A stretch of DNA of 64,000 nucleotides from Stackebrandtia endophytica (GCF_006716355.1 NZ_VFOW01000001.1:1612001-1676000); one strand, 5' to 3'. Shown: positions 7,489 to 16,614, counted from the stretch's first letter. Notes: a model not told the origin generated them from the sequence alone. Program-made: numbers and translations.

Positions 7489-8910
7489 TCAACCCAACTG
7501 GCCGAGGGCGTTGATCCCAAAGTAGGCGACGAACACCAGCGCCACGATCCACAGCAACCAGCCCGGCTCACGCCACTTGCCGCGGACCGCCTTCAGCAGC
7601 ACGAACGCGATGATTCCGGCGCCGACACCGGCGGTGACCGAGTAGGTGAACGGTGTGATGGCCAGGATCAGGAACGCCGGAAGCGATATCTCCACATTGG
7701 TCCAGTCGATGTGACGCATCTGCGCGCACATCAACCCGCCCACCAGGACCAGCGCGGGAGCGGCGGCCTGCTGCGGAACCACGGCGGCCAACGGCACCAG
7801 GAACATCGCCAATCCGAACAGCGACCCGGTCACCACGCTGGCCAGACCGGTGCGAGCACCGTCGCCGACTCCGGCGGCCGATTCGACGAACACCGTGTTG
7901 GCCGAGGACGAGGTGACACCGCCGAAGGCCGCGGCGGCACCGTCGATCGACAGGACCAGCCCCATTCCGGGCATCTTGCCGTCCTTCTTGACCAGTCCAG
8001 CCTCATCGGAGACCGCGATGATCGTCCCCATCGCGTCGAAGAAGCCCGACAGCACCAGGGTGAACAGGAAGACGATGACGGTGACGATGCTCAAGTGCGT
8101 GAACGCGCCGAACAGGTCGACCTGCCCGAACAGTGAGAAGTCGGGGGCGGCGAAGATGCGCTCCGGCACGGTCGGGGTGACCAGTCCCCAGCCTCCCGGG
8201 CTGGCGACGGTTTCGATGACGATACCGAGGACGGTCGCGACGACGATGCTGATCATGACGGCGCCGGGGACCTTGCGGCCCCACAACGCGATCATCAGCA
8301 GCAGTCCGATCAGGAACACCACGATCGGCCAGCCTTGGAGCTCTCCCCCGCTGCCGAGCACCACGGGCACCGTCGTGCCGTCGGAGTCGGGGCGGCGAGT
8401 CACGAATCCGGCGTTGACCAGCCCGATCAGGGCGATGAACAGGCCCAAGCCGGCACCGATGGCGTACTTGAGGTCGCGCGGTATCGCGTTCATGATCGCG
8501 GTTCGCGCTCCGCTGAGCGCCAGGATCATGATGAGGATGCCCTCCAGGACCACCAAGCCCATCGCCTGTGCCCAGGTCACGTGCGGCGCGATCTGGTAGG
8601 CGACCACGGCGTTGACGGTCAATGCGGCGGCAAGGGCCAGCGGCACCCGCCCGATCGCACCCATGATGACCGTCGCGATGAACGCGGAGAAGGCCGTCAT
8701 TGTCGTGACGCCGACGAGCGACAACCGCTCACCGGTCACATCGGTGGCGCCGGTGAGGATCAGCGGGTTCAGCACCAGGATGTAGGCCATCGCCATGAAG
8801 GTGGTGAAGCCGCCGCGAACCTCGGCGCCCACCGTGCTGCCGCGCTCGGTTATTCGAAACCAGCGGTCGAAGGCGTTGACCTTCTTCGTTTCGGACGCTG
8901 CTTTGGTCAT
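7489..8910 (-). CDS. NCS2-family (AzgA-like) purine permease
   Basis: The 473-residue integral membrane protein has about 13 hydrophobic segments. AzgA-like signatures include GGFTTFMAMAYILVLNP near the N-terminus, FFDAMGTIIAVSDEAGL in the middle, and GGVTSSSANTVFVESAAGVG, a motif of guanine/hypoxanthine proton symporters. ATG 8910 is preceded by GGGAG nine bases upstream, so the longer in-frame start at 9042 is not needed. It is followed closely by the HIT gene. I cannot tell adenine from guanine/hypoxanthine preference. No purine riboswitch is evident in the 265 bases upstream. Confidence 0.92.
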   Translation of the reverse strand: MTKAASETKKVNAFDRWFRITERGSTVGAEVRGGFTTFMAMAYILVLNPLILTGATDVTGERLSLVGVTTMTAFSAFIATVIMGAIGRVPLALAAALTVNAVVAYQIAPHVTWAQAMGLVVLEGILIMILALSGARTAIMNAIPRDLKYAIGAGLGLFIALIGLVNAGFVTRRPDSDGTTVPVVLGSGGELQGWPIVVFLIGLLLMIALWGRKVPGAVMISIVVATVLGIVIETVASPGGWGLVTPTVPERIFAAPDFSLFGQVDLFGAFTHLSIVTVIVFLFTLVLSGFFDAMGTIIAVSDEAGLVKKDGKMPGMGLVLSIDGAAAAFGGVTSSSANTVFVESAAGVGDGARTGLASVVTGSLFGLAMFLVPLAAVVPQQAAAPALVLVGGLMCAQMRHIDWTNVEISLPAFLILAITPFTYSVTAGVGAGIIAFVLLKAVRGKWREPGWLLWIVALVFVAYFGINALGQLG

Positions 8911-9175
8911 GTGGCGAAATCTCCCATTTTCCGCGTCGGATGTGTGGATCTCGGGCGCGGGAGGTGGCGTGTCGGGGCGGCGCGTCGAGGACGGGCGACG
9001 ACGCGATGCTGATCTTGCGCTCAGACCCGGCCGCGTCGACACCGGCCTACCCGAATGTGACGCGTACCCGGGTTACCGTCGTGGCGATTGAATTCTCGCG
9101 ACAATACCTGACATGGATTGTCCGGTATCGCTGTTAAACCTGAATCCGCCATAGTCGAACGGAAGGATTCATTCA

Positions 9176-10216
9176 ATGACGGACAAACCGTTGGCGGGAC
9201 GAATCGCCCTGGTCGCCGGGGCCACTCGTGGAGCTGGCCGGGCCACCGCGCTGGCCCTCGCCGACAAGGGTGCCTACGTGTACGCCACCGGCCGCAGCAG
9301 TCGGTCACACCGTTCCGAGGTCGACCGCCCGGAGACCATCGAGGACGTCGGAGACCAGATCGCGGCGGCCGGCGGTGAGGGTGCCGCGGTGATCGTCGAC
9401 CACCTCGACCCGGCCCAGGTGGACACACTCGTCGAACGTATCCGCACCGAGCAGGGGCGGTTGGACATCCTGGTCAACAACCTCTGGGGCGGTGACCACC
9501 TGGTCGGGTGGGACAAGTCGCTCTGGGAGCATGACATCGACGACGGCCTGCGGGTGCTGCGGCTGGGCGTCGACTCACACCTGATCACCGCTCACGCGGC
9601 GTTGAAACTGCTGGTGGAGCATCCGGACGGACTGCACGTCGAGGTCACCGACGGCACCGAGGAGTTCAACGAGCGGTACCGGGACTCCATGTTCTACGAC
9701 CTGGCGAAGGTGATCCCGCATCGCATCACGTTCGGTCTGGCCAAGGAGTTGGCGACGAAGGCGTGCACCGCGGTGTGCGTGACTCCCGGCTGGATTCGAT
9801 CCGAGGCCATGTTGGACACTCACTTCAAGGTGACCGAGGAGAACTGGCGCGAGGGCGCGAAGCAGGACGAACACTTCCTCATCAGCGAGACCCCGAATTT
9901 CCTCGCGCGGGGAATCGCCGCGCTGGCCGCCGACCCGACGGTGCATCGGTTCAACGGTCGGGTCATGTCCAGTTTCGATCTGTCGCAGGAGTACGGAACC
10001 ACCGATGTGGATGGTTCGACACCGGATTCGGTCGGATACATCACCGCCGCCGTCTTCGAAGGTAGAGACGTCGACGTGGCCGACTACCGGTTATCGTCAC
10101 CGCCGTCGGTGTCGTGCTCACCGGCACGGCGCCGACGGCGCAACAGCCGCCACAGCACCCCCGCCCACGAGATCGCGATGACCGCGACGACGATCCAGCG
10201 AACCGTGACCACCTGA
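9176..10216 (+). CDS. SDR-family oxidoreductase with unusual overlapping C-terminal tail
   Basis: A Rossmann-fold dehydrogenase of 346 residues as read. The NAD(P)-binding motif is GATRGAGR near residue 15; NNLWGG stands for the usual NNAG, and the catalytic pair is in YDLAK (Y-x3-K), followed by VTPGWIRSEAM. The family normally ends around the VDVADYR segment. Here the frame continues about 41 more residues rich in Ser and Arg, which are simply the antisense of the DUF2784 gene. The overlap is 133 bases (10084-10216). Loss of an earlier stop is the likely explanation. GGAAGGA about nine bases upstream supports ATG 9176. Substrate unknown. Confidence 0.88.
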   Translation: MTDKPLAGRIALVAGATRGAGRATALALADKGAYVYATGRSSRSHRSEVDRPETIEDVGDQIAAAGGEGAAVIVDHLDPAQVDTLVERIRTEQGRLDILVNNLWGGDHLVGWDKSLWEHDIDDGLRVLRLGVDSHLITAHAALKLLVEHPDGLHVEVTDGTEEFNERYRDSMFYDLAKVIPHRITFGLAKELATKACTAVCVTPGWIRSEAMLDTHFKVTEENWREGAKQDEHFLISETPNFLARGIAALAADPTVHRFNGRVMSSFDLSQEYGTTDVDGSTPDSVGYITAAVFEGRDVDVADYRLSSPPSVSCSPARRRRRNSRHSTPAHEIAMTATTIQRTVTT

Positions 10217-10497
10217 TCCCCCGGATACACCACTCCGGTGATGTACTCGTCGATGAACCCGCCCTCGTCGAGACCGGCCTGTCCGGCCCTGTCCCGGAAG
10301 TAATTCTCCAGATAGGTCAGTGGGCAGGCCAGCGGGAACGCGATGATGACGATGCCCCAACAGGCCACTGCCAGGTGCGCGAACCAGACCCTGGGCCATC
10401 GCCATGCCAGGAATCCACCGATGACCAGGAAGACCAGAAACAGGAAGTGCGCCACCATGGTGACCTGGGCGAGTATGCGAAACATCATCGTCGTCAC
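10084..10497 (-). CDS. DUF2784 membrane protein
   Basis: A small inner-membrane protein of 137 residues with about four hydrophobic segments, matching DUF2784: VAHFLFLVFLVIGGFLAWRW, then the FPLACPLTYLENYFRDRAG loop and YITGVVYPG, and a final helix before a basic tail (RLLRRRRRAGEH). Function is unknown in the family. It converges on, and overlaps by 133 bases, the SDR gene. ATGs at codons 1, 4 and 5 are alternatives for the start. Confidence 0.88.
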   Translation of the reverse strand: MTTMMFRILAQVTMVAHFLFLVFLVIGGFLAWRWPRVWFAHLAVACWGIVIIAFPLACPLTYLENYFRDRAGQAGLDEGGFIDEYITGVVYPGDQVVTVRWIVVAVIAISWAGVLWRLLRRRRRAGEHDTDGGDDNR

Positions 10498-10522
10498 CGT
10501 CCGTGGGTAGTGGAGCGGTGGG

Positions 10523-11521
10523 TCACCGCAGGTACATGTCGGCCAGCCGAGCGACCTGCCGGGCCATTCTCATTCGAGCCGAGTCGGGCGCCAGTATCTC
10601 GACCTCGGCTCCCAATCGGAACATCTCGGCCACCGCCACGTCAAGGTTCTCCACCGGTAGGTCCACCATCGCCGATCCGTGTGGCGGCAGCTCGTCGCGC
10701 ACCATCGACCACGCGTGAGGCGATATCGCCCCCTTGAGGCCCTTGACCCCCTCCTCGGTGAGTCGGATGGTGATGCGTTGAACCAGCATGGACGAACCGA
10801 AGCGATCCGACAGGTCACGCCAGGTGGCGACCAGGTCGAACTCGCGCGATCGATCGAAGGTGTCGTCCTCGATGCGAAGCCGCACCATCCGGTCGAGTCG
10901 GAAGGCGAGGAACCGGTCGTGGTGTCGGGCGATCAGGTACCAGACACCGGCCTTCAGAACCAGGCCGTAGGGCTGGAGGGTGCGAGTCCGCACCGGCGGG
11001 GTCTCGGCCCCCAGTCGGGTACCGGCCTGGTACTCCACGGTGATGGGATGGTCGTGCCATACGGCGCGGGCGACCTCGGTCAACGCCGGTGGGGTCTCGA
11101 CCTCCCGGAACCAAGCGGGGGCGTCGAGGTGGAAGCGGTCCCCCACCCGCGACGGTGCACCGCGCAGCGCCGGGGCCAGTGCCGCGCCCAGTTTGAGGCG
11201 GGCGGCCGCCGAGGCTCGGGACAGTCCCAGCCCGCTGACGGCTTCGGGAACCCCGGAGAGGAACAGCGCCTCGACCTCCTCCCGGTCGAGGTTACCGAGT
11301 CGGATCCGGACGTCGTGGCTGAGGCGATAGCCGCCGGTGCGGCCCCGGACCGGTTCCACCCCGATACCGGCGTCGGCCAGTTCGACGATGTCCCGGGCGA
11401 TCGTCCGTGGCGTGACCCCCAGCTCACGGGCCAGCCGGGTCGCGGTCATGACCTCCTGCCGCTGTAGCAACATGACCAGGTTGATCAATCGAGCAGCTCG
11501 CACGGTTACCAGGCTACGCAT
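10523..11521 (-). CDS. WYL-domain helix-turn-helix transcriptional regulator (YafY/PafC type)
   Basis: The 332-residue cytosolic regulator has a DeoR-like HTH at about residues 8-60 (RLINLVMLLQRQEVMTATRL, then ELGVTPRTIARDI). A WYL domain follows at about 140-210 (ITVEYQAGTR, LVLKAGVWYLIARH, FRLDRMVRLRI) with a WCX-like C-terminal part. WYL domains sense nucleic acid or small ligands. It starts just after the terminator of the M23 gene and has no obvious operon partner except perhaps DUF2784, 25 bases downstream. Confidence 0.9.
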   Translation of the reverse strand: MRSLVTVRAARLINLVMLLQRQEVMTATRLARELGVTPRTIARDIVELADAGIGVEPVRGRTGGYRLSHDVRIRLGNLDREEVEALFLSGVPEAVSGLGLSRASAAARLKLGAALAPALRGAPSRVGDRFHLDAPAWFREVETPPALTEVARAVWHDHPITVEYQAGTRLGAETPPVRTRTLQPYGLVLKAGVWYLIARHHDRFLAFRLDRMVRLRIEDDTFDRSREFDLVATWRDLSDRFGSSMLVQRITIRLTEEGVKGLKGAISPHAWSMVRDELPPHGSAMVDLPVENLDVAVAEMFRLGAEVEILAPDSARMRMARQVARLADMYLR

Positions 11522-11530
11522 GGAACACCG

Positions 11531-11565
11531 AACCCGCCGCCGGGATCACGACCCGGCGGCGGGTT
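11531..11565 (-). terminator. Terminator after the M23 peptidase gene
   Basis: Perfect 14-base arms AACCCGCCGCCGGG (11531-11544) and CCCGGCGGCGGGTT (11552-11565) with a 7-base loop. A second hairpin, AACCGGA/TCCGGTT at 11576-11594, overlaps the M23 stop codon. Confidence 0.8.
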
Positions 11566-11591
11566 GAAGAGGTCAACCGGATGGAATCCGG

Positions 11592-12539
11592 TTAACCACA
11601 GTGTTGGTAGGGGCTTTCCCAGCTGGTGCTGCCGACCGAGCCACCCCATTTGACGCAGGTGGCCGCCGCGACGTCCTTGACGGGCCCGGCGTAATAGGAG
11701 AAGTTGCCGGAATCGGTCTTCTTCGATTTGCCCTGCACCTGGAGGGTGGCCGAAACCGCCGTCGCCGAACCGAGGTTGGTCTTCTTCATCGTGACGACGC
11801 AGTTGTTCTTGTTGGAGGAGTTGTACAGCAGGTAAATCGTCGCCGCCGACCCCAGATCGTGCTGGTTGATCACCGAGAAGCCCGAACCGCACACCTGGGT
11901 GGGCGTGTAGGGGTTGCCACCGCCGCTGCATCCGTTGCTGCTCTTGATGGCCTTCTTGGAGCCCAGCGGAACGGAGATTCCCTCGACGACCGGGCTCTGC
12001 ACCGAACCGTTGACCCGCTGTTCGTAGTGCAGGTGCGGGGCACTGGAGTTGCCGGTGCTGCCGACGGCGCCGATCTTGGTTCCCTGGCTGACGCTCATCG
12101 TCTGGCCGGGGCTGCGAACCATGCTGCTCAGGTGGGCGTACAGGGTGCTGGCGCCGTTGCCGTGGTTGATGACCACGTACTTCCCGTAGCTGGTGTTGCC
12201 ACGGTCGTAGAAGGTGGCGGTGCCGCCGGCGCTGGCGCGAACGTTCTTGCCGTTGATCGTTTCCGAGGCGTTCTGCCAGTCGATCGAGTTCGACGGGTTG
12301 TGGCCGGGTGACCAGTTGTTGGCGTTGAAGGTCTTGTTGCAGTCGAATGGCGCCTTGTAGCTGGGCGCCATGATGCTGACGTCTTGTGGCGCGGCGGCCG
12401 GTTCCTCGGCGGAGGCGAACGCGACCGGGCTGAGCGCGAGCGCACCGAAGGCGGCCGCGGCGAGGATCGCGAGTCGACCCTTTCGCGACAATTTGGATAC
12501 ACGACTGTGAAGGCTTCGGCGAGTTGTTTCACTTGCCAT
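11592..12539 (-). CDS. Secreted M23 (LytM/lysostaphin-type) peptidoglycan endopeptidase
   Basis: The 315-residue exported protein has a long basic-plus-hydrophobic signal (about 1-44, ending AFASA). The M23 zinc site is complete: His80 and Asp87 in GHNPSNSIDW, His136 in YAHL, and His169/His171 in APHLHYEQR. The family cuts peptide cross-links in peptidoglycan. A C-terminal Cys-rich domain (about 215-315, VCGSGFSVINQHDLG to SPYQHCG) looks like a separate secreted binding domain I cannot name. ATG 12539 follows AAAGGAG by about seven bases. It is divergent from another wall hydrolase at 12918, which suggests shared control. Confidence 0.92.
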   Translation of the reverse strand: MASETTRRSLHSRVSKLSRKGRLAILAAAAFGALALSPVAFASAEEPAAAPQDVSIMAPSYKAPFDCNKTFNANNWSPGHNPSNSIDWQNASETINGKNVRASAGGTATFYDRGNTSYGKYVVINHGNGASTLYAHLSSMVRSPGQTMSVSQGTKIGAVGSTGNSSAPHLHYEQRVNGSVQSPVVEGISVPLGSKKAIKSSNGCSGGGNPYTPTQVCGSGFSVINQHDLGSAATIYLLYNSSNKNNCVVTMKKTNLGSATAVSATLQVQGKSKKTDSGNFSYYAGPVKDVAAATCVKWGGSVGSTSWESPYQHCG

Positions 12540-12917
12540 TGTGGTTCTCCTTTTTTGGGGCGTGTGGTGGGTATCCGCTCGCGGTCCGTTGCGGACCGAA
12601 CCGGCATCACCGTCCACTTGAACCACGCGACACGTAATCACGGGCTCCGGGTTCAGAATTACCGCAGCCACATACAAGTCACCTACAACCGGTCGACCAG
12701 CGGTCTCTTTGTTCCATATGGATAATGGCCATCGACCGTTGACGATGAGTTGAACTCATGTCCATAATTCGGCCACCACATACCGCTCAAGAATCCGGCG
12801 CATTATGCGTTTCCTTGTGGCGCTGTGCAATCCGGGTGATCGTCGACCTCTTATCACCCGAATGGGTGGCATCGGCTACCGTCGATACGCTCCCACTCCC
12901 TGCCGCGAGGAAGCCCC
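12540..12917. other. Divergent promoter region between two wall-hydrolase genes
   Basis: These 378 bases carry no convincing gene. They hold GGTCCG/CGGACC (12583-12597) in the probable M23 leader, the small palindrome CGCATTATGCG (12799-12809), and an inverted repeat CGGGTGAT/ATCACCCG (12833-12840 and 12853-12860) ending 57 bases before the lipoprotein start. I looked for, and did not find, a c-di-AMP riboswitch core. Confidence 0.5.
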
Positions 12918-13727
12918 GTGAGACTGCCGTCACCACCGCGCCTGCTGCTGTTGCCGATCCTGCTCGTAGCGGCGCTGGGCGGCTGTCAACTGGAACCGAC
13001 CGAGGCGGGCGTCCAGCAACGCTCTCATGAGGAGGCCGCCGAACAGGTGCCGCCGCTGGCCGGTTTCACCGTGGCCATCGATCCCGGCCACAACGGCGGC
13101 AACGGCGACGCACCCGAGGTGATTGACGAGCTCGTGGATGTCGGCAACGGCGAGAAACCTTGTGACACCACCGGAACCAATACCGACGACGGCTACTTCG
13201 AACACGAGTTCAACTTCGACGTCGCCTCTCGACTGTCCACGTTGCTCACCGAGGCCGGTGCGACCGTCCTGCTCACTCGCACCGATGACACCGGGGTCGG
13301 GCCCTGCATCACCGAACGAACCGCACTGGCCAACGACGCCGAGGCGTCGGTGTCGGTGTCGATACACGCCGACGGTGGGCCGCCCGACGGATCCGGTTTC
13401 CACATCATGGAACCGATCGAACTCGACGGACACGACGACGGCGTCGTGGACTCCTCTCACGAACTGGCGTTGTCGCTGGCCGATACGATCGAGGCCGTCT
13501 CGGGGATGCCGCCGGCCGATTACATCGGTACCGACGGGATCAACCCACGCTCCGATATGGGCGGCCTGAACCTGACGACGGTGCCCAAGGTCATGGTGGA
13601 GTGTGGAAACATGCGCAACAGCCACGACGCCGCCCTGCACCGCGACCCCGAGTTCCGGCAGTCCCTTGCGCAGGCGTTGGCCGACGGCATCACCGATTTC
13701 CTCATCGAGGAACCCGCCCCGAACTGA
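12918..13727 (+). CDS. Lipoprotein N-acetylmuramoyl-L-alanine amidase (Amidase_3)
   Basis: The 269-residue protein starts at GTG with a lipobox LGGC (Cys23), so it should be anchored outside the membrane. The amidase fold shows IDPGHNGG (zinc His58), a Glu in the FEHEFNFDVA segment, SIHADGG with the second zinc His, and VECGNMRN with the catalytic Glu. Amidase_3 enzymes cut the bond between MurNAc and L-alanine. It has no binding repeats, unlike the second amidase at 29158. Its last 26 bases overlap the convergent MFS gene. The inverted repeat at 12833-12860 may regulate it. Confidence 0.92.
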   Translation: MRLPSPPRLLLLPILLVAALGGCQLEPTEAGVQQRSHEEAAEQVPPLAGFTVAIDPGHNGGNGDAPEVIDELVDVGNGEKPCDTTGTNTDDGYFEHEFNFDVASRLSTLLTEAGATVLLTRTDDTGVGPCITERTALANDAEASVSVSIHADGGPPDGSGFHIMEPIELDGHDDGVVDSSHELALSLADTIEAVSGMPPADYIGTDGINPRSDMGGLNLTTVPKVMVECGNMRNSHDAALHRDPEFRQSLAQALADGITDFLIEEPAPN

Positions 13728-15072
13728 CCTCGACCGGTCGTCCGCGGGCCGCGATCGCGGTCGCCGCGAAACACACCGCGGTCACCACGATGGACACCAC
13801 GAGTGCCCGACGGAGCCCCGCCACCCCATCCGGTGCGAGACTCCACGCGATGCTGGCCACGGCCGGCCCGGCGGCGATTCCAATCTGACGCGCCATGTTG
13901 ATGGCCGCCGACGTCGTGGCCATCAGTTCGGGCGGCGATGCCGACAGGGTCATCGCGGTGTTGGCTCCGGCGAACAGTCCGGTTCCCGCCCCCAGAACCG
14001 CCAACCGAAGCGCGACATCCCATGAGGTCACCGTGTCGGTCGACCACGTCAACGAGACGAAGCCGATACCGGCGATCGCGATGCCCGACAGCGCGGTGGG
14101 GATCGCGCCCCACCGGTCGGAAAGCCAACCGCCCACCGGGCCCAACACGATCATTCCCGCCGGAATGGCCAGCATCGTCAGGCCGATCTCGCCCGCACCG
14201 GCCGACCGGGTGTCGGTGAGGAAGAACGGGATGAGGAACTGCACACTGACCAACGCCACGGCCTGCGCGGTCAAGGCGACCAGGGGCCCACTGATGCGGC
14301 GATCCCTCAACAGGCCGATGACCGGACGGCTGTAGGAGCGGCGGGACCAGATCACGATGACGGGCACCGCCGACAGGGCCAACCACAGCCAGCCGAATCG
14401 GCCCTGGGCGGTCAAGGTCAGGGCGAGCAACACCAACGCGGTCGCCGTCACGAGTAGCCCCGCCTCACCGAAGCGGTCACGGGGTGGGAGTGTCAGCCGG
14501 GCGTCGCGGGGCAACAGGAGGGCGACGAGTCCGGCGAGCACGACACCGATGATCGGGTTGACCAGGAACACTCCGCTGGGGCCGATCTGTTCGACGAGGA
14601 AACCACCCAGGACCGGGCCGCTGAATCCACCCAGGGGTCCCAGCGTCATGACCACTCCCATCGCCCGGCCGCGGGCGGCGGGTCGCACGGCGGTCGCGGC
14701 CAACACCGGCAGCAGAACGAACAGCACCGAACCGAAGGCGCCCTGGAGGACTCGGGCGGCGACGAGCAGCGGGAGGGTCGGCGCGGCGGCGGCAAACAGC
14801 CCGGCGGTCGCGAAGCCGCCGATCGCCCACAGTAGAGCAGACCGGCGCCCCACGCCGTCGATCCATCGGCCGATCGGCAGCACCAGCGCGATGAGGGGTA
14901 GGGCGTAGCCGAGGATCACCCACTGCACGGCGGCGGTGTCGACGGTGAACCGCTCCGCGATGGCCGGCAGCGCGACGTTGACGATGGTCGCGTCCAACTG
15001 CGCCATGAACACGCCCAATCCGGCGGTGACCACAACGGACCAACGGTCACGAGTTCTGATTTCGGTTGACAT
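13702..15072 (-). CDS. MFS drug efflux transporter, DHA2-like
   Basis: The 456-residue membrane protein has about 13-14 transmembrane segments. DHA2 signatures include FMAQLDATIVNVALPAI in the first helix, GRWIDGVGRRSALL in the loop after helix 2, and LGPLGGFSGPVLGGFL in helix 5. Such proteins expel hydrophobic drugs with protons. It is divergent from the TetR gene at 15166, with a perfect palindrome between them, so TetR-controlled efflux is very likely. The 3' end overlaps the amidase by 26 bases. The substrate cannot be predicted. Confidence 0.92.
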   Translation of the reverse strand: MSTEIRTRDRWSVVVTAGLGVFMAQLDATIVNVALPAIAERFTVDTAAVQWVILGYALPLIALVLPIGRWIDGVGRRSALLWAIGGFATAGLFAAAAPTLPLLVAARVLQGAFGSVLFVLLPVLAATAVRPAARGRAMGVVMTLGPLGGFSGPVLGGFLVEQIGPSGVFLVNPIIGVVLAGLVALLLPRDARLTLPPRDRFGEAGLLVTATALVLLALTLTAQGRFGWLWLALSAVPVIVIWSRRSYSRPVIGLLRDRRISGPLVALTAQAVALVSVQFLIPFFLTDTRSAGAGEIGLTMLAIPAGMIVLGPVGGWLSDRWGAIPTALSGIAIAGIGFVSLTWSTDTVTSWDVALRLAVLGAGTGLFAGANTAMTLSASPPELMATTSAAINMARQIGIAAGPAVASIAWSLAPDGVAGLRRALVVSIVVTAVCFAATAIAARGRPVEVSSGRVPR

Positions 15073-15101
15073 GACACCTCGTTCGAGCCGACGACAGAAA
15101 G

Positions 15102-15122
15102 AACTGCACAGTCTGTGCAGTT
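15102..15122. promoter_or_regulatory. TetR operator palindrome
   Basis: Arms AACTGCACAG and CTGTGCAGTT are perfectly complementary around a central T. The site lies between the divergent MFS and TetR genes. A second related site, CTGCGCAG within 15136-15148, follows on the TetR side. This is the classic layout for an autoregulated TetR/efflux pair. Confidence 0.75.
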
Positions 15123-15165
15123 GCTAAAGTACACACTCTGCGCAGTTTTAATCGAAGGAGGGGCC

Positions 15166-15798
15166 GTGAACTCGGTTACGCCCAACGCACGCAGCCGCCG
15201 CACCCGCGAGGCGCTACTGGTCGCCGGGCGGCAGCTGCTGGAAGAGGGCGGATTCGACGCGCTCACGATGGCCGCGACCGCCGAACGTGCCGAAGTGTCC
15301 CGACGAGGCATCTACCTGCACTTCTCGTCACGCGCCGAACTGGTCACCGCGATCCACGACCACATCGCCGAGCAACAGGGGCGAGCCGAGTCACTGAGTA
15401 GGGTGTGGAAGCAGACTGATCCGGTTGCGGCGCTTAGGGAGTGGGCTGCCCATCTGGCGCGCTATCACGTGCAGGTACTCGCCGTCGACCGCGCGGTCCG
15501 CACCGCCCGGTTCGGCGATCCCGATGTGGCGGCGTATCGGGCGCAGGTGGCACAGAATCAACGTGGTGCGTGCCGACGACTCATTCAGGGACTGGCCGAT
15601 CACGAGCTGCTCGCGGCGACCTGGACCGTTGACACCGGCACCGACATGCTGTGGAGTCTGCTGTCCACCGACATGATCGAGGCCCTGGTCCTGGAATGCG
15701 ACTGGTCGAGGGAAACGCTCAGCCGTCGATTGCAGGAGGTCTACTGCTCCGTCTTTGTCAACCGTGACACGCCGAACGATCATCCACACATTGAGTGA
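15166..15798 (+). CDS. TetR-family transcriptional repressor
   Basis: The 210-residue repressor has an N-terminal HTH (about 10-60): REALLVAGRQLLEEGGFDAL, then AERAEVSRRGIYLHFSSRAE. The C-terminal helical ligand domain has LWSLLSTDMIEALVLECDW near the end. GTG 15166 is preceded by GAAGGAGG five bases upstream, better than the longer frame from 15115, which would translate through the operator. It probably represses itself and the divergent MFS pump and is released by the pump's substrate. Confidence 0.92.
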   Translation: MNSVTPNARSRRTREALLVAGRQLLEEGGFDALTMAATAERAEVSRRGIYLHFSSRAELVTAIHDHIAEQQGRAESLSRVWKQTDPVAALREWAAHLARYHVQVLAVDRAVRTARFGDPDVAAYRAQVAQNQRGACRRLIQGLADHELLAATWTVDTGTDMLWSLLSTDMIEALVLECDWSRETLSRRLQEVYCSVFVNRDTPNDHPHIE

Positions 15799-15884
15799 AG
15801 ATTCATTTACGATCAGTTCTTCTTTGTCAATATCGCTCGCCGGCTCCGGGTGGTATCCACATCTCCAGTTAGGAAGAACGAATC

Positions 15885-16583
15885 GTGCGCAGGGTATTTG
15901 CCACACTGTGCGTTTCCGCAGCCGCAAGTCTTGCGGTTCTGCTGACCGCGACGCCCGCCTGGGCCGACGAGTACACCGAGATGACCGGTGACGTCTCGCC
16001 CGAGAAGGTGAGAATAGGTGAGCCGGTCACCGTCACACTGACGGTCACCAACCTCACCGACACCGAGGTGACCTACGACCCGATCACCGCACCGGACCAG
16101 TTCGCCGACTGTGCACAGGACATCGGCACCCTGGACGCGGGCGAGAGCGTCACAGTCACCTGCTCAACGGTGGTCCACAAGGACACACCGACCGAGGCCA
16201 CCTTCAGCGTCAAGGGGGTCTTCTATAAGAGCAAACCCCGCGACCGGGACCAGGACGAGGCCGCGGATCCGGACGAGACCACCGTCCAGGAGGAACCCGC
16301 CGCAGACGACGCCGACGAACCAGGCGACGTCTTCGGCTACGGCGATCACCACGACAAGAAGAAGAAGAAGCACAAGACCTACGCCGAGGTGACCGTCGAC
16401 TTCAAGATCAAGCACAAGCACAAGCCGACACCGTCACCGTCCGAACCGACGATGGCGCCCACGACTCAATCGCCGAGCCTGCCCACCACCGGCTCCTCGA
16501 TCACTCCGATCGCGGCCACCGGAGGCGCGCTACTGCTGTTGGGTGTCGGCCTGGGCGTCTGGCGACGGGTGCGCCGCAACTAG
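15885..16583 (+). CDS. Secreted LPXTG-anchored cell-wall protein with Lys/His-rich segment
   Basis: The 232-residue surface protein has a signal peptide ending at TPAWA, then a small beta domain (PEKVRIGEPVTVTLTVTNL) like DUF11/Ig-type repeats with one Cys pair. An acidic stretch follows (about 120-148), then a strongly basic His/Lys run (GDHHDKKKKKHK, later KIKHKHKP). The C-terminus has LPTTG, a hydrophobic helix and RRVRRN, the standard sortase signal. GTG 15885 has AGGAAG about ten bases upstream. No sortase gene lies in the window. Function unknown; the His/Lys tract might bind metal or wall polyanions. Confidence 0.85.
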   Translation: MRRVFATLCVSAAASLAVLLTATPAWADEYTEMTGDVSPEKVRIGEPVTVTLTVTNLTDTEVTYDPITAPDQFADCAQDIGTLDAGESVTVTCSTVVHKDTPTEATFSVKGVFYKSKPRDRDQDEAADPDETTVQEEPAADDADEPGDVFGYGDHHDKKKKKHKTYAEVTVDFKIKHKHKPTPSPSEPTMAPTTQSPSLPTTGSSITPIAATGGALLLLGVGLGVWRRVRRN

Positions 16584-16614
16584 AAACCTGACCACGCTCA
16601 CCGACCAGATCGAC

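Noticed and set aside
12540-12917. c-di-AMP (ydaO) riboswitch before the M23 gene
   Set aside because: This class often precedes wall hydrolases in actinobacteria, but I could not find its conserved core here.
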